In this document: piece by piece, positions 7,918-16,151 of the stretch
Numbering within the stretch: position 1 is the stretch's first letter
Layout: each line of letters starts with the position of its first letter
Assembly (NCBI RefSeq): GCF_028747645.1
Contig: NZ_CP118100.1
Span: 2,728,001 to 2,792,000, forward strand
DNA from: Microbacterium esteraromaticum
Lineage (GTDB): Bacteria > Actinomycetota > Actinomycetes > Actinomycetales > Microbacteriaceae
Direction: 5' to 3'
Length of the DNA: 64,000 nt
Notes under the pieces: generated by a model
Database searches by the model: none
Told to the model about the DNA's origin: nothing
The model's input: only the letters and a program-made list of their open reading frames with translations
Program-made: the position numbers and the translations under genes

Positions 7918-7957
7918 CGAGACCCCGTGCTGCAGACGCCTGCAGCACGGGGTCTCG
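7918..7957. terminator. bidirectional terminator hairpin
   Basis: Two perfect 18-bp arms, CGAGACCCCGTGCTGCAG and CTGCAGCACGGGGTCTCG, are separated by ACGC. It sits between the convergent amidohydrolase and aldehyde dehydrogenase genes. There is no clear U-tract, which is common in GC-rich actinobacteria. Flanking sequence (about 7891-7990) contains CGACACCCCGACCTATCG, which recurs with one change near 29497. Confidence 0.8.
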
Positions 7958-8042
7958 ACGCGACGTGGGGGTCTCGGCGAAGGACGACGTGGGGATCTCG
8001 CTCAGGAGCACGCGCGGAGCCCGCACGCGCGGCCGCCGGGAC

Positions 8043-9515
8043 TCAGCCGGCGAACGATCCCCAGGTCGTCGACAGTCCGGCGGCGCTGCGCTGCTGCGGC
8101 ACACCCCACGGATTATCGTCGCGCAGCGGCGCCGGCAGCAGCGCCTGCGGGGCGTTCTGATAGGCGACGCCACGCAGGAATCGCCCGATAGCGGCCGTGC
8201 CGACGCTGGTGGCGTCGGTGGTGGTCGCCGGATAGGGGCCGCCGTGCTGCATCGCCGGCGTCACCGACACACCGGTGGGCCAGCCGCCGAACAGCACGCG
8301 ACCGCTGGTCTCGACGAGCGCGTCTACGAGGGCCGACAGCGAGCCGTCCTCGAGCTCGCCCGCACGGGCGTGCACGGTCGAGGTGAGGTTGCCGGGGAAC
8401 AGTCCGGCATGCAGTGCGGGCAGCGTCGACAGGTCGGAGTAGCGCACAATCACCGACAGCGGGCCGAATGACTCCTCCAGTAGCGCATCGCCGGCGGCGA
8501 CGAGAGCATCGACGTCGACGGTCACGACGGTCGGGGTCGCGTAGGCCTGTCCGTCGTCGTCGGTGCGGGTCTCGCCCGCCGAGAGCACGGTCACGCCGTC
8601 GGCTTCGAGCACATCCGCCCGCCGCTGCGCGAACGTGCGGCCGATGCCCGGGTTGAGCAGGCGGTGCTCGTCGACGGATGCCGCTGACTCGGTCACCGCA
8701 CTCAGATCGGCCCCCTCGGGCACGAACAGGAAGCCCGGCTTGGTGCACAGCTGCCCGGCCGACCCCGACACCGAGGCGACGAAGGCCTGCAGCAGCTCAT
8801 CATCGGCGTAGGTGGCGTACACGGGGTTGACGCTGCCGAGCTCGCCGTAGAACGGTATCGGCACAGTACGCGAGGCGGCGATGTCAGCGAGCATCCTTCC
8901 GACACCCGTCGACCCCGTGAACGCGCCGGCACGGATGCGCTCATCCCGAAGCAGCGCGACGCCGTTCTCTTGCCCCGCGATCAGCTGGAACACCCCGTCG
9001 GGCATCCCAGCCCCGCGCAGTGCGTCGGCGACGACCTCTGCGGTGCGGCGGGAGAGCTCCGGATGCCCGGAGTGCGCCTTGACCACGACGGGGCATCCCG
9101 CGGCGAGCGCGGCCGCCGTGTCTCCCCCGGCGACGGAGAACGCGAACGGGAAGTTCGAGGCGGCGAAGTTCAGCACCGGGCCGAGCGGTTCCCGCATGCG
9201 CCGCACGTCGGGCCGCGGGCCGATCACGTAGTCCGGGTCGGCCTCATCGATGCGCACGTCGAGATACCCGCCGTCGACGACCGTGTCGGCGAACAGCCGC
9301 AGCTGCCAGGAGGTGCGGCGCAGCTCGCCGGTGAGGCGGGCCTGCGCCAGGCCCGTCTCGCGCATCGCGATGGCGATGAGTTCCGGGCCGGCCGCGTCGA
9401 GGGCATCCGCCACCGCGACGAGCGCGCCGCCGCGCTCACGAGGAGTGGTGCGGGCAAACGGGCGGGCGGCGGCGGCCGCAGCCGCGGCGACCTGTTCGAT
9501 ACCGGTCTCAGTCAT
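8043..9515 (-). CDS. aldehyde dehydrogenase, alpha-ketoglutarate semialdehyde dehydrogenase type
   Basis: A 490-residue NADP-preferring aldehyde dehydrogenase. The catalytic glutamate is in YGELGSVNP, the catalytic cysteine in GSAGQLCTKPG and the cofactor loop in GSTGVGR. The GQLCTKPG form is typical of ketoglutarate semialdehyde (2,5-dioxopentanoate) dehydrogenases, the last step of hydroxyproline, arabinose and glucarate breakdown. GGAGGA lies six bases before ATG 9515, so this start is preferred to the ATG five codons upstream, which has no ribosome site. It is the last gene of the operon running from 13369 down and makes 2-oxoglutarate for the TCA cycle. Confidence 0.85.
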   Translation of the reverse strand: MTETGIEQVAAAAAAAARPFARTTPRERGGALVAVADALDAAGPELIAIAMRETGLAQARLTGELRRTSWQLRLFADTVVDGGYLDVRIDEADPDYVIGPRPDVRRMREPLGPVLNFAASNFPFAFSVAGGDTAAALAAGCPVVVKAHSGHPELSRRTAEVVADALRGAGMPDGVFQLIAGQENGVALLRDERIRAGAFTGSTGVGRMLADIAASRTVPIPFYGELGSVNPVYATYADDELLQAFVASVSGSAGQLCTKPGFLFVPEGADLSAVTESAASVDEHRLLNPGIGRTFAQRRADVLEADGVTVLSAGETRTDDDGQAYATPTVVTVDVDALVAAGDALLEESFGPLSVIVRYSDLSTLPALHAGLFPGNLTSTVHARAGELEDGSLSALVDALVETSGRVLFGGWPTGVSVTPAMQHGGPYPATTTDATSVGTAAIGRFLRGVAYQNAPQALLPAPLRDDNPWGVPQQRSAAGLSTTWGSFAG

Positions 9516-9533
9516 GGATTCCTCCGTCATGTC

Positions 9534-10535
9534 TCAGAACACGAACCCCTCGGGGAACGGATCGTTCTCGTCGAGCAGATACTGGCCGAGCCCGGTGACC
9601 CAGGCGCGTCCGGTGATGGTGGGCACGATCGCGGCACGGTCGCCGACCGTGGTCTCGCCGACGATCCGGCCGGTGAACGCGGTGCCGATGAACGATTCGT
9701 TCACGAACGGCGCGCCCGGTGCCAGCTCGCCACGGGCATGCAGTTCGGCCATGCGCGCGCTCGTGCCGGTGCCGCAGGGCGAACGGTCGAACCACCCGGG
9801 GTGGATCGCCATGGCATGACGCGAGCGGACGGCATCCGACCCCGGGGCGATGAACTCGACGTGATGCACGTGATCCGCGCCCTCCAGCACCGGGTGCACC
9901 GGGGGTTCCTGGGTGTTGATGGCGTCCATGATCTTCAGTCCGGCCTGCAGGATCTCGTCCTGCTGGGCACGGTCGAACCGCAACCCCACCTCGTCGAGGT
10001 CGACCAGGGCGTAGTAGTTGCCGCCGAAGGCGACCGAGTAGGTGATCTCTCCGATGCCGGGCACCGTGAGGCGCTCATCGAGTCGGTCGACGAAGCTCGG
10101 CACGTTCTCGATGGTCACATCGACCGCGCGTCCGTTCTCGACGCGCACACGCGCGATGACCAGTCCGGCCGGGACGTCCAGTCGGATCTCGGTGACCGGC
10201 TCGGTCACCTCGACCATGCCGGTCTCGACGAGCACCGTGGCCGCACCGATCGTGCCGTGACCGCACATCGGCAGAAAACCTGACGCCTCGATGAAGACGA
10301 TCCCCCAGTCGGCGTCGTCGCGGGCGGGCGGCTGCAGCAGCACGCCCGACATCGCGGCATGTCCACGGGGCTCATTCATGAGAAACCCGCGCAACCCGTC
10401 GAGATGCTCCATCGCGTACAGACGCCGGTCGTTCATCGTCGCGCCGGGAATACGCCCGACCCCGCCGGTGACGACCCGTGTCGGCATGCCCTCGGTGTGG
10501 GAGTCGACGGCCTGGATGGTGCGGCGTGCGCGCAT
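9534..10535 (-). CDS. 4-hydroxyproline 2-epimerase / proline racemase family
   Basis: A 333-residue protein with Cys91 in PMCGHGTIG and Cys254 in DRSPCGTGT, the Cys/Cys arrangement of proline racemase and 4-hydroxyproline 2-epimerase. The N-terminal IQAVDSHTEGMPTRVVTGG is a family hallmark. The start overlaps the end of the dehydrogenase gene upstream by one base, so translation is coupled. Directly following a three-part D-hydroxyproline-type dehydrogenase, conversion of trans-4-hydroxy-L-proline to cis-4-hydroxy-D-proline is the most likely reaction (strong inference from context). The residue pattern alone does not separate proline from hydroxyproline. Confidence 0.9.
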   Translation of the reverse strand: MRARRTIQAVDSHTEGMPTRVVTGGVGRIPGATMNDRRLYAMEHLDGLRGFLMNEPRGHAAMSGVLLQPPARDDADWGIVFIEASGFLPMCGHGTIGAATVLVETGMVEVTEPVTEIRLDVPAGLVIARVRVENGRAVDVTIENVPSFVDRLDERLTVPGIGEITYSVAFGGNYYALVDLDEVGLRFDRAQQDEILQAGLKIMDAINTQEPPVHPVLEGADHVHHVEFIAPGSDAVRSRHAMAIHPGWFDRSPCGTGTSARMAELHARGELAPGAPFVNESFIGTAFTGRIVGETTVGDRAAIVPTITGRAWVTGLGQYLLDENDPFPEGFVF

Positions 10536-11926
10536 CAGTTTCCTCCTGACGGTTCTGTGTCGAGGGTGCCGGCGCCGTTCGACAGGCCGGCGAGTTCACC
10601 GATCCGCACGGACGACAGCACGGGGCGATGTTCGAATCCCGCGCCGACGGTGCTTCCCGCCGCTCCGGTGATGTCGTCGACGCTGCGGCCGCAGGTGCGG
10701 CCCTGGCAGGCGCCGAGCCCGGCACGCGTCGCGAGCCGCATGCCGCGTGACGATGTTGCGACGTACTCGTCGATGACGTTCCGGCGCACCGACTCGCAGC
10801 GGCAGATGATCGTGTCGTCGTCGAGCCAAGCCGTCCACCCGGCGCGGATGCCGTGCACCTCGAGCCGCGCGGCGAACGCGTGCATGCGCCGACGGACCGC
10901 GGCCGCACCTTTCAGACGCGGATCGTCCGATGCGGCGCCCGCGGCCGCGAGCCCCGCGATCTCCCCCTCGGCGAGCGCCGCATCCGCTCCGCCGATACCG
11001 GTGATCTCACCGGCCGCGAAGACACCGGGCACGGTCGTGCGCTGCTCGGCATCGACGGTGACGAAACGATCCGGGCTGATCGCGCAGCCGAACTGGATCG
11101 CCGTCTCCAGACGGGGCGTGAAGCCGTGGCCGAGACCCACCGAGTCGCACTCGACCGTGCGCTCGGTGCCCGCGATCGGCCGCCACTGCGTGTCGATGCG
11201 CTGCACGGTGACGGCTTCGACAGCATCCGTCCCATGAATGCGCGTGACCGCGCTTCCGAACCGGTACGGCGTGCGATGACGGGCGAGGGATGCCACATAG
11301 CCGCTGAGTTCGCCGGCTTTGCCGGCTGCGGCGGTGAGCTGCCAGGCCTTCGTTCCCCAGCCCCGCAGGATCGCTCCGAACCCCACCGCCTCGACGACCT
11401 CGGCGACCCGCCCGCCCTGCAGCGCGACGCTCTGCGCGACCGGCAACAGGAACGGACCGGCGCCGGCGACGACGGTGCTCTCCCCCGGCGCCAGTGCGTC
11501 ACGTTTCGCCAGCGCCTGGATGGCACCGGCGGACGTCACACCGGGCAGCGTCCAACCCGGCACGGGCAGCACGCGGTCGTGCGCGCCGGTGGCGACGACG
11601 ACGGAATCCGCCGTCAGGGTCTCCGCTGCGCGGCCCGTGGCATCCGCCGGCCCGACGAGCACATGCACGCGCAGCGGATCGACCTCGACGCGCCAGACAC
11701 TCGCAGACGACACCATCCGCACCGTCGAGAGAGACTCGCGCAGACGACCGAACCGACCGAGCTGGTGCTGCAGACGGGGGTCGGTGAGATCAGGATGATG
11801 CCGCCAGAACTGACCGCCGACGCGCTCGCCCTCATCGACCAGCACGACGTCCGCGCCGGCCGTGGCGGCGGATGCGGCCGCCGCGAGGCCCGCGGGCCCG
11901 GCACCGATCACGACGACACGATTCAT
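10535..11926 (-). CDS. FAD/NAD(P) oxidoreductase with BFD-type [2Fe-2S] domain, hydroxyproline dehydrogenase subunit
   Basis: A 463-residue flavoprotein. The first dinucleotide fold is VVVIGAGPAGLAAAASA at residue 3, and a second occurs in STVVAGAGPFLLPVA. The segment VFAAGEITGIGGADAAL is the FAD-binding ATG-like motif. The C-terminal 90 residues hold a BFD-like iron-sulfur domain: CRCE followed by GACQGRTCG. This matches the HcnB/LhpB/OoxA-like subunit of heteromeric D-hydroxyproline or opine-type dehydrogenases. It overlaps the small ferredoxin-like gene by ATGA and works with it and with the DAO-type gene at 12209. Electrons probably pass to the respiratory chain. Confidence 0.85.
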   Translation of the reverse strand: MNRVVVIGAGPAGLAAAASAATAGADVVLVDEGERVGGQFWRHHPDLTDPRLQHQLGRFGRLRESLSTVRMVSSASVWRVEVDPLRVHVLVGPADATGRAAETLTADSVVVATGAHDRVLPVPGWTLPGVTSAGAIQALAKRDALAPGESTVVAGAGPFLLPVAQSVALQGGRVAEVVEAVGFGAILRGWGTKAWQLTAAAGKAGELSGYVASLARHRTPYRFGSAVTRIHGTDAVEAVTVQRIDTQWRPIAGTERTVECDSVGLGHGFTPRLETAIQFGCAISPDRFVTVDAEQRTTVPGVFAAGEITGIGGADAALAEGEIAGLAAAGAASDDPRLKGAAAVRRRMHAFAARLEVHGIRAGWTAWLDDDTIICRCESVRRNVIDEYVATSSRGMRLATRAGLGACQGRTCGRSVDDITGAAGSTVGAGFEHRPVLSSVRIGELAGLSNGAGTLDTEPSGGN

Positions 11927-12168
11927 GCCCTGCCCTCTCGTTCGATCACGTCGCCGTCCACCGCCGTGCGCTGGCAGGCACGCACGCCCTCGACACCGTT
12001 GACGGTGAGCACACAGTCCTGGCACACACCGATCCCGCAGAAGATGCCGCGCCGGCCGTCGTGCGCGTCGCGCCACGTGCGCTGTCCGTTGCCGAGCAGC
12101 ACACCGGCGATCGTCTGGCCGTCGCGCCCCGACAGTTCGACTCCGTCGACTCGGATGCTGATGCTCAT
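11923..12168 (-). CDS. (2Fe-2S)-binding small subunit, HcnA-like
   Basis: An 81-residue ferredoxin-like protein with the plant-type cluster pattern CGIGVCQDC followed by a fourth cysteine in VRACQR. It starts with a beta-grasp strand pair (ISIRVDGVELSGRDGQTIAG). Proteins of this size next to an HcnB-like flavoprotein form the electron-transfer subunit of hydroxyproline/opine-type dehydrogenase complexes. Translation is coupled to the downstream gene by ATGA; the gene upstream ends 40 bp before its start. Confidence 0.85.
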   Translation of the reverse strand: MSISIRVDGVELSGRDGQTIAGVLLGNGQRTWRDAHDGRRGIFCGIGVCQDCVLTVNGVEGVRACQRTAVDGDVIEREGRA

Positions 12169-12208
12169 CGCGCGTCCTTCCCCGGGCGTTCAGATCGGAT
12201 GCCGGTGC

Positions 12209-13369
12209 TCATGCGGCCGCTCCTCGCAGTGCGCTCCGCGAGGGCAGGAACGGAGCGGGATCCAACGGCGCCGCCACACCGAGCACGGCATGAGCGATCA
12301 GGGCGCCGGTGGTCGGGGCGAGACCGATGCCCGCCCCCTCGTGTCCCGCCGCGTGGAACAGACCCGACACCTGCGCGTCGGCTCCGATCGCCGGCAGATG
12401 ATCGGGCGTGTACGGTCGGAACCCGTAGTACGTGCGCAGCAGCATCGTGTCGCGCAGGAACGGGAACAGCCGTGATGCCTTCGCGGCGATCTCGGCCAGC
12501 GGGGCCAGCAGTCCCGCGCCGGAGAAACCGACCCGTTCGCGACTCGAACCGATCAGCACCGTACCCGCCGGAGTGGACTCGACGACGGTGGAGGTCTGCA
12601 GAGCCGCGTCGGCCGACCCGACGGCTCCGACGTAGTCGGCGTCGTACACCTTGTGGAAGACGCGCTGCGGCATCGGCGTCGTCACGAGGATCGTCCCGCG
12701 TCGCGGCCTGATGTCGAGGTCGGCGCCGAAGAGCGCGGCGACCTCGCCCGCCCAAGGTCCGGCGCAGTTCACTACCGCGTCCGCGTCGATGCGACCCTCG
12801 GTGGTGAGCACGCCGTGCGCGCGCCCGGCGTGCATGACGGCGCCGGTGACCTCGGTGATCCGCAGGTGCGCGCCGAGATGCCGCGCACGCGCCAGCATCG
12901 CCTGGGTTGCGAGACTGGGTTGCACTTGCGCGTCGTCGGCGTAGTGCACGCCGACGGCGAGATCCGGGGCAAGGTGCGGTTCGGCGGCCCGCAGCGCACT
13001 CCGGTCGAGCACCTCGGCCCGGATGCCGATACCGCGCTGCGCCTCGGCGAAGCTCCCGAGTGCCTCTGCCCCACCGGCGAATGCGACGACCACGCCGCCC
13101 TTCGCCTCGAACTCGGTCGCCGGCTGGCCGGGCAGCCGGTCGGCGTCGAGGCGCTCGGCGAGGGCCCGCCAGGCACGGTTCGCCTCGATGGCCATCAGTG
13201 CCTCGGGGCCGGGACCCTTGTCGGAGACCAGGATGTTGCCCTCGCACCTGCTGGAGGTCTCGCCGGCCACGCCGGTGCGGTCGATCACGATGACGTCGGC
13301 GCCGGCCTCCGTGAGCGCCAGGGCGCATGCCGCGCCGATGGCGCCGGCACCGATCACGATGACGCGCAT
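12209..13369 (-). CDS. DAO-family FAD oxidoreductase, catalytic subunit (D-hydroxyproline dehydrogenase type)
   Basis: A 386-residue flavoprotein with the FAD fold at its start (VIVIGAGAIGAACALALTEAG), the acidic strand end VIDRTG, and the DAO signature GFRPYTPDHLPAIG and HAAGHEGAGIGLAP near the C-terminus. The family oxidises amines such as D-amino acids, sarcosine or glycine. As first gene of the operon with HcnA-like and HcnB-like subunits, it is likely the substrate-oxidising part of a cis-4-hydroxy-D-proline dehydrogenase giving pyrroline-4-hydroxy-2-carboxylate (inference). It is divergent from the dioxygenase-like gene at 13488, with a shared 118-bp control region. Confidence 0.85.
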   Translation of the reverse strand: MRVIVIGAGAIGAACALALTEAGADVIVIDRTGVAGETSSRCEGNILVSDKGPGPEALMAIEANRAWRALAERLDADRLPGQPATEFEAKGGVVVAFAGGAEALGSFAEAQRGIGIRAEVLDRSALRAAEPHLAPDLAVGVHYADDAQVQPSLATQAMLARARHLGAHLRITEVTGAVMHAGRAHGVLTTEGRIDADAVVNCAGPWAGEVAALFGADLDIRPRRGTILVTTPMPQRVFHKVYDADYVGAVGSADAALQTSTVVESTPAGTVLIGSSRERVGFSGAGLLAPLAEIAAKASRLFPFLRDTMLLRTYYGFRPYTPDHLPAIGADAQVSGLFHAAGHEGAGIGLAPTTGALIAHAVLGVAAPLDPAPFLPSRSALRGAAA

Positions 13370-13392
13370 GTTCACCTCTCTCCACCTCGAGT

Positions 13393-13418
13393 CAGTAGTG
13401 ACATGTGAAATGCTACTG
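13393..13418. promoter_or_regulatory. candidate operator in the divergent control region
   Basis: Arms CAGTAG and CTACTG flank 14 bases containing TGACATGTGAAATG. The site lies 24 bp from the start of the DAO-type gene and 70 bp from the dioxygenase-like gene. GTGACAT followed by ACTGCATC also occurs, with shorter spacing, at about 4644-4662 in front of the cyclodeaminase-family gene, which hints at a common regulator. Confidence 0.45.
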
Positions 13419-13487
13419 CATCGCGAACCTTGGCCGCGCCGTCGGCCTACGATGGAGGGCGGATCGGATGCCGGAACGGAGAACGCG

Positions 13488-14264
13488 ATGGGATTCCTCA
13501 CCTCGCCCGCCTTGGACGCGACAGGACTGGTGGTGCTCGACCGCCTCGAGCTGTCGATCGACCCCACCGAGTGGCAGGGTCTGGAATATACGGGGTGGCG
13601 GTCGTCGGGCATCACCCGCTTCGCCCCACTGGCCAGCTATTCCGGCGATCTCGAGTGCAACGGGTTCTGGAACCACACCCCGCCACGCACCGACAAGGAC
13701 GGCGTGTGGATCGCCCCGCAGGTCGCGAAGGCCCCGACGCTGCAGCGCATGGCCCTCGAGCCCGGTGCGAACGTCGGCCGCTGCCGGGTGATCGAGCTGC
13801 AGCCGAACACCTACGCCGACGCGATCTACAACCTGCATCAGGATGACAACAACCGGCTGAACGCCGAGGGCACCGGCTGGGTCGTGCGCAGCTGGCTCAA
13901 CCTCACCGACGACGCCGACTCGCTGTTGATCCTGCGCTCGGACCGCTTCGACCCGGCCACCGAGATCCGCCTGCCGCTATCGGCCGGGTCGCGCATCATC
14001 GTCGACACCCAGCGTTTCTGGCACGCGGTCTGGCATCAGGGCGATTCCCCGCGCTATGCGCTGATCAGTTCGTGGACGTCGGGCCCAGAGCTCGACGCGT
14101 ACATCGCCGCCGGCAACGGCGACCCCGCCCCGACCTCGGTCGAGCTGCCCGCCGCGCTCGTGGCGGACGCACAGACCGAGATGCACCGCCGTATCGAGGA
14201 GCGCCGCCGCGCCTTCGAGGCGCAGGGCATCGTCATGGAGCCCGTCGCCTCGCTCTACGAGTAG
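13488..14264 (+). CDS. unrecognised protein with Fe(II)/2-oxoglutarate dioxygenase signature
   Basis: A 258-residue protein not assigned to a named family. It has the HxD pair in YNLHQDDNN (H117, D119), a distal histidine in RFWHAVWHQGD (H179 or H183) and an arginine ten or six residues on (R189), the order expected in the double-stranded beta-helix of 2-oxoglutarate-dependent oxygenases. The hydrophobic strands around them (WVVRSWLNLTDDADSLLILR and ALISSWTSGPELD) fit that fold. GGAG lies upstream of the ATG. It is divergent from the hydroxyproline dehydrogenase operon, so a proline, hydroxyproline or peptide substrate is possible. The C-terminal 60 residues are helical. Confidence 0.6.
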   Translation: MGFLTSPALDATGLVVLDRLELSIDPTEWQGLEYTGWRSSGITRFAPLASYSGDLECNGFWNHTPPRTDKDGVWIAPQVAKAPTLQRMALEPGANVGRCRVIELQPNTYADAIYNLHQDDNNRLNAEGTGWVVRSWLNLTDDADSLLILRSDRFDPATEIRLPLSAGSRIIVDTQRFWHAVWHQGDSPRYALISSWTSGPELDAYIAAGNGDPAPTSVELPAALVADAQTEMHRRIEERRRAFEAQGIVMEPVASLYE

Positions 14265-14267
14265 CGC

Positions 14268-14918
14268 TCAGGCCGCCGCGGCCTGAGCGCTGAGCCTCAG
14301 CTGCACGGTGCACTCCTCAGGACGCTGCGGCGCCTGCACACACTCCGCCTTGAGCGGTCCGCCCGCCTGGGCGAGCACGCCCTGCATGAGCCCCAGATGC
14401 ACCTGGCACAGCATCGGCCGGTGCTCGGGCGCACCGGCGGCGTGCGGGCACGGTGTGAGTTCGACCGTCAGCTGTTCTTCGTCGATGATCGGCTCGAAGC
14501 CGCTCTCTTCGAGGTGCTCGGTGAGGGCGTCGAGCTGGTAGGTTGCCTCGCGCCCCAGCTCAGAGTCACCCTCGGCCAGCATCCGACGCAGCAGATCACC
14601 GCGCCGGGCGGCTTCGGCGACCTTCTCGCGGGCGACGGGGCTCGACGCCTCGGGCAGTCCGGTCACCGCGGTGTACAGCGTTCGCGGGCGTCCGCGGGTG
14701 GTGCGGCGCTCGATCGATTGAATGACGTAACCGCCCTCCATCAGGCGCTGCAGGTGCTCGCGCACCGTGTTCGCGTGCAGCCCCGTGGCCTCGCACAGCT
14801 CGCCGATCGTGCGTTCCGGACGCCCCTGTTCGGAGGCGGCGACGAAGAGCAGGTGCAGAATGCGCACCCGCGAATAGCTCGAAATCGGCCCGTATGCGAG
14901 CCCCCCGTTGGCCATCAT
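14268..14918 (-). CDS. helix-turn-helix regulator with C-terminal cysteine cluster (SufR-like)
   Basis: A 216-residue protein. Residues 15-75 form an ArsR/MarR-type winged helix (RTIGELCEATGLHANTVREH, then the wing ERRTTRGRPRTLY). The C-terminal part has four cysteines, C157 (PCPHAAG), C171 (LCQVHLG), C193 and C203, which resembles the iron-sulfur binding half of SufR-like regulators, although the spacing is not identical to SufR. It is convergent with the dioxygenase-like gene, only three bases apart. It may sense iron-sulfur or redox state for the dehydrogenase operon or the adjacent molybdenum-cofactor genes; the target is unknown. Confidence 0.75.
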   Translation of the reverse strand: MMANGGLAYGPISSYSRVRILHLLFVAASEQGRPERTIGELCEATGLHANTVREHLQRLMEGGYVIQSIERRTTRGRPRTLYTAVTGLPEASSPVAREKVAEAARRGDLLRRMLAEGDSELGREATYQLDALTEHLEESGFEPIIDEEQLTVELTPCPHAAGAPEHRPMLCQVHLGLMQGVLAQAGGPLKAECVQAPQRPEECTVQLRLSAQAAAA

Positions 14919-15009
14919 CCCATCATCCCAGACGGCCCTGGCTGCTCCCTCGCCACTGGCCGTGAATAATCACGGCCGCGCCGAGTGCGCGGATCGCTAG
15001 GCTGGCCGC

Positions 15010-15486
15010 ATGTCGACTGCGGCCGTCCTCACCGTCTCGGACCGCTCGGCCGCGGGCATCCGCGACGACACGGCGGGGCCGGTCGCCGTCGCCGCGCTCC
15101 GTGAGGCTGGTTTCGACTGCGCCGACGCCTGCGTCGTCTCCGATGGGGCGGATGCCGTCGAGCAGGCCCTGCGCGGGTTCCTGGCCACGGGCATCCGATT
15201 GGTGGTGACCACGGGTGGCACCGGCGTTGCCCCGCGTGATGAGACCCCCGAGGGCACGTCACGGGTGATCGAGCGGATGCTGCCCGGTGTCGCCGAACAG
15301 CTGCGCCACGCGGGCACCGCGGTGACACCGACCGCGATGCTGTCCCGCGGGATCGCGGGGGTCTCGCGTCGAACGTTCATCGTCAACCTGCCGGGATCGC
15401 CGAAGGCGGTCGCCGAGGGCATGCCGATAGTCCTCTCGATCGCGCAGCACGTGCTCGATCAACTCGACGGCGAGGACCACCGATGA
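15010..15486 (+). CDS. mogA: molybdopterin adenylyltransferase
   Basis: A 158-residue MogA/MoaB-type protein. The molybdopterin-binding motif TTGGTGVAPRDETPE is intact near residue 68, and the second motif ends with VNLPGSPKAVAEG. It activates molybdopterin with ATP to adenylyl-molybdopterin before molybdate insertion by MoeA. Overlaps moaE by four bases (ATGA) and is the first gene of a two-gene operon in the molybdenum-cofactor locus. Confidence 0.9.
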   Translation: MSTAAVLTVSDRSAAGIRDDTAGPVAVAALREAGFDCADACVVSDGADAVEQALRGFLATGIRLVVTTGGTGVAPRDETPEGTSRVIERMLPGVAEQLRHAGTAVTPTAMLSRGIAGVSRRTFIVNLPGSPKAVAEGMPIVLSIAQHVLDQLDGEDHR

Positions 15487-15908
15487 CCGTCCGCCTCGCC
15501 CGAATGTCAGAGACGCCGCTGTCGCTCGACGAGCACATCGCCGCCGTCGAGAGCACGACAGCCGGTGCCGTCACCACCTTCGTCGGCCGGGTGCGGGACC
15601 ATGACCCGGATGCCACCGATCTCGTCGTCGCGCTGGAGTACAGCGCGCACCCCGATGCCGAACAGACGCTGGCGCGCATCGCGACGGATGCAGCGAAGGG
15701 CACGGATGCCCTCGTCGCCGTCAGCCACCGCACGGGTCGTCTGGTCGTCGGCGACGCCGCCGTGGTGATCGCCGTGGCCTCGGCCCATCGCCATGAGGCG
15801 TTCGTCGTGTGCCGCGAGGTGATCGAGGCGATCAAGCGCGACCTGCCGGTGTGGAAGAGGCAGATCGAGGCCGACGGCACGTCGGCGTGGAAGGGGCTCG
15901 GCGGGTAG
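15483..15908 (+). CDS. moaE: molybdopterin synthase catalytic subunit
   Basis: A 141-residue MoaE. It shows GAVTTFVGRVRDHD near residue 30, the HRTGRLVVGDAAVVIAVAS core and the C-terminal KRDLPVWKRQ with the conserved KxxxPxWK lysines. It transfers two sulfurs from thiocarboxylated MoaD to cyclic pyranopterin monophosphate. Its partner moaD lies five bases further on but on the opposite strand. Confidence 0.92.
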   Translation: MTVRLARMSETPLSLDEHIAAVESTTAGAVTTFVGRVRDHDPDATDLVVALEYSAHPDAEQTLARIATDAAKGTDALVAVSHRTGRLVVGDAAVVIAVASAHRHEAFVVCREVIEAIKRDLPVWKRQIEADGTSAWKGLGG

Positions 15909-15913
15909 CGCGC

Positions 15914-16147
15914 TCAGCCTCCGGCGAACGGCGGCAGCACGTCGACCATCCGCGCCCCGTCGAGCCGGTGTGACTCCCCCACCCGCGCGCCGTCGACGAG
16001 CACGGCGCAGCGCGGCAGCAGGTCTCGCAGCGCCGGGTGGTCGGCCACCAGACGCTCCTTCAGCTCGCCGAGTGTGCGCGCATCCGTCGGCAGCGAGTCG
16101 TGTCCGACCGCGTCCTGCGCGGCGGCGAACAGACGCACGATGGTCAT
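15914..16147 (-). CDS. moaD: molybdopterin synthase sulfur-carrier subunit
   Basis: A 77-residue ubiquitin-like protein ending in the required PPFAGG. The C-terminal Gly-Gly is thiocarboxylated by the MoeB-type enzyme encoded upstream. The ATG at 16147 gives the normal length, so the longer open frame is not used. It is the last gene of the minus-strand moeB-moeA-moaC-moaD operon, four bases after moaC. It is convergent with moaE. Confidence 0.9.
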   Translation of the reverse strand: MTIVRLFAAAQDAVGHDSLPTDARTLGELKERLVADHPALRDLLPRCAVLVDGARVGESHRLDGARMVDVLPPFAGG

Positions 16148-16151
16148 GCTG

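Noticed and set aside
7918..7957. Mobile-element terminal repeat
   Set aside because: Perfect short-loop hairpin between convergent genes is better explained as a terminator.
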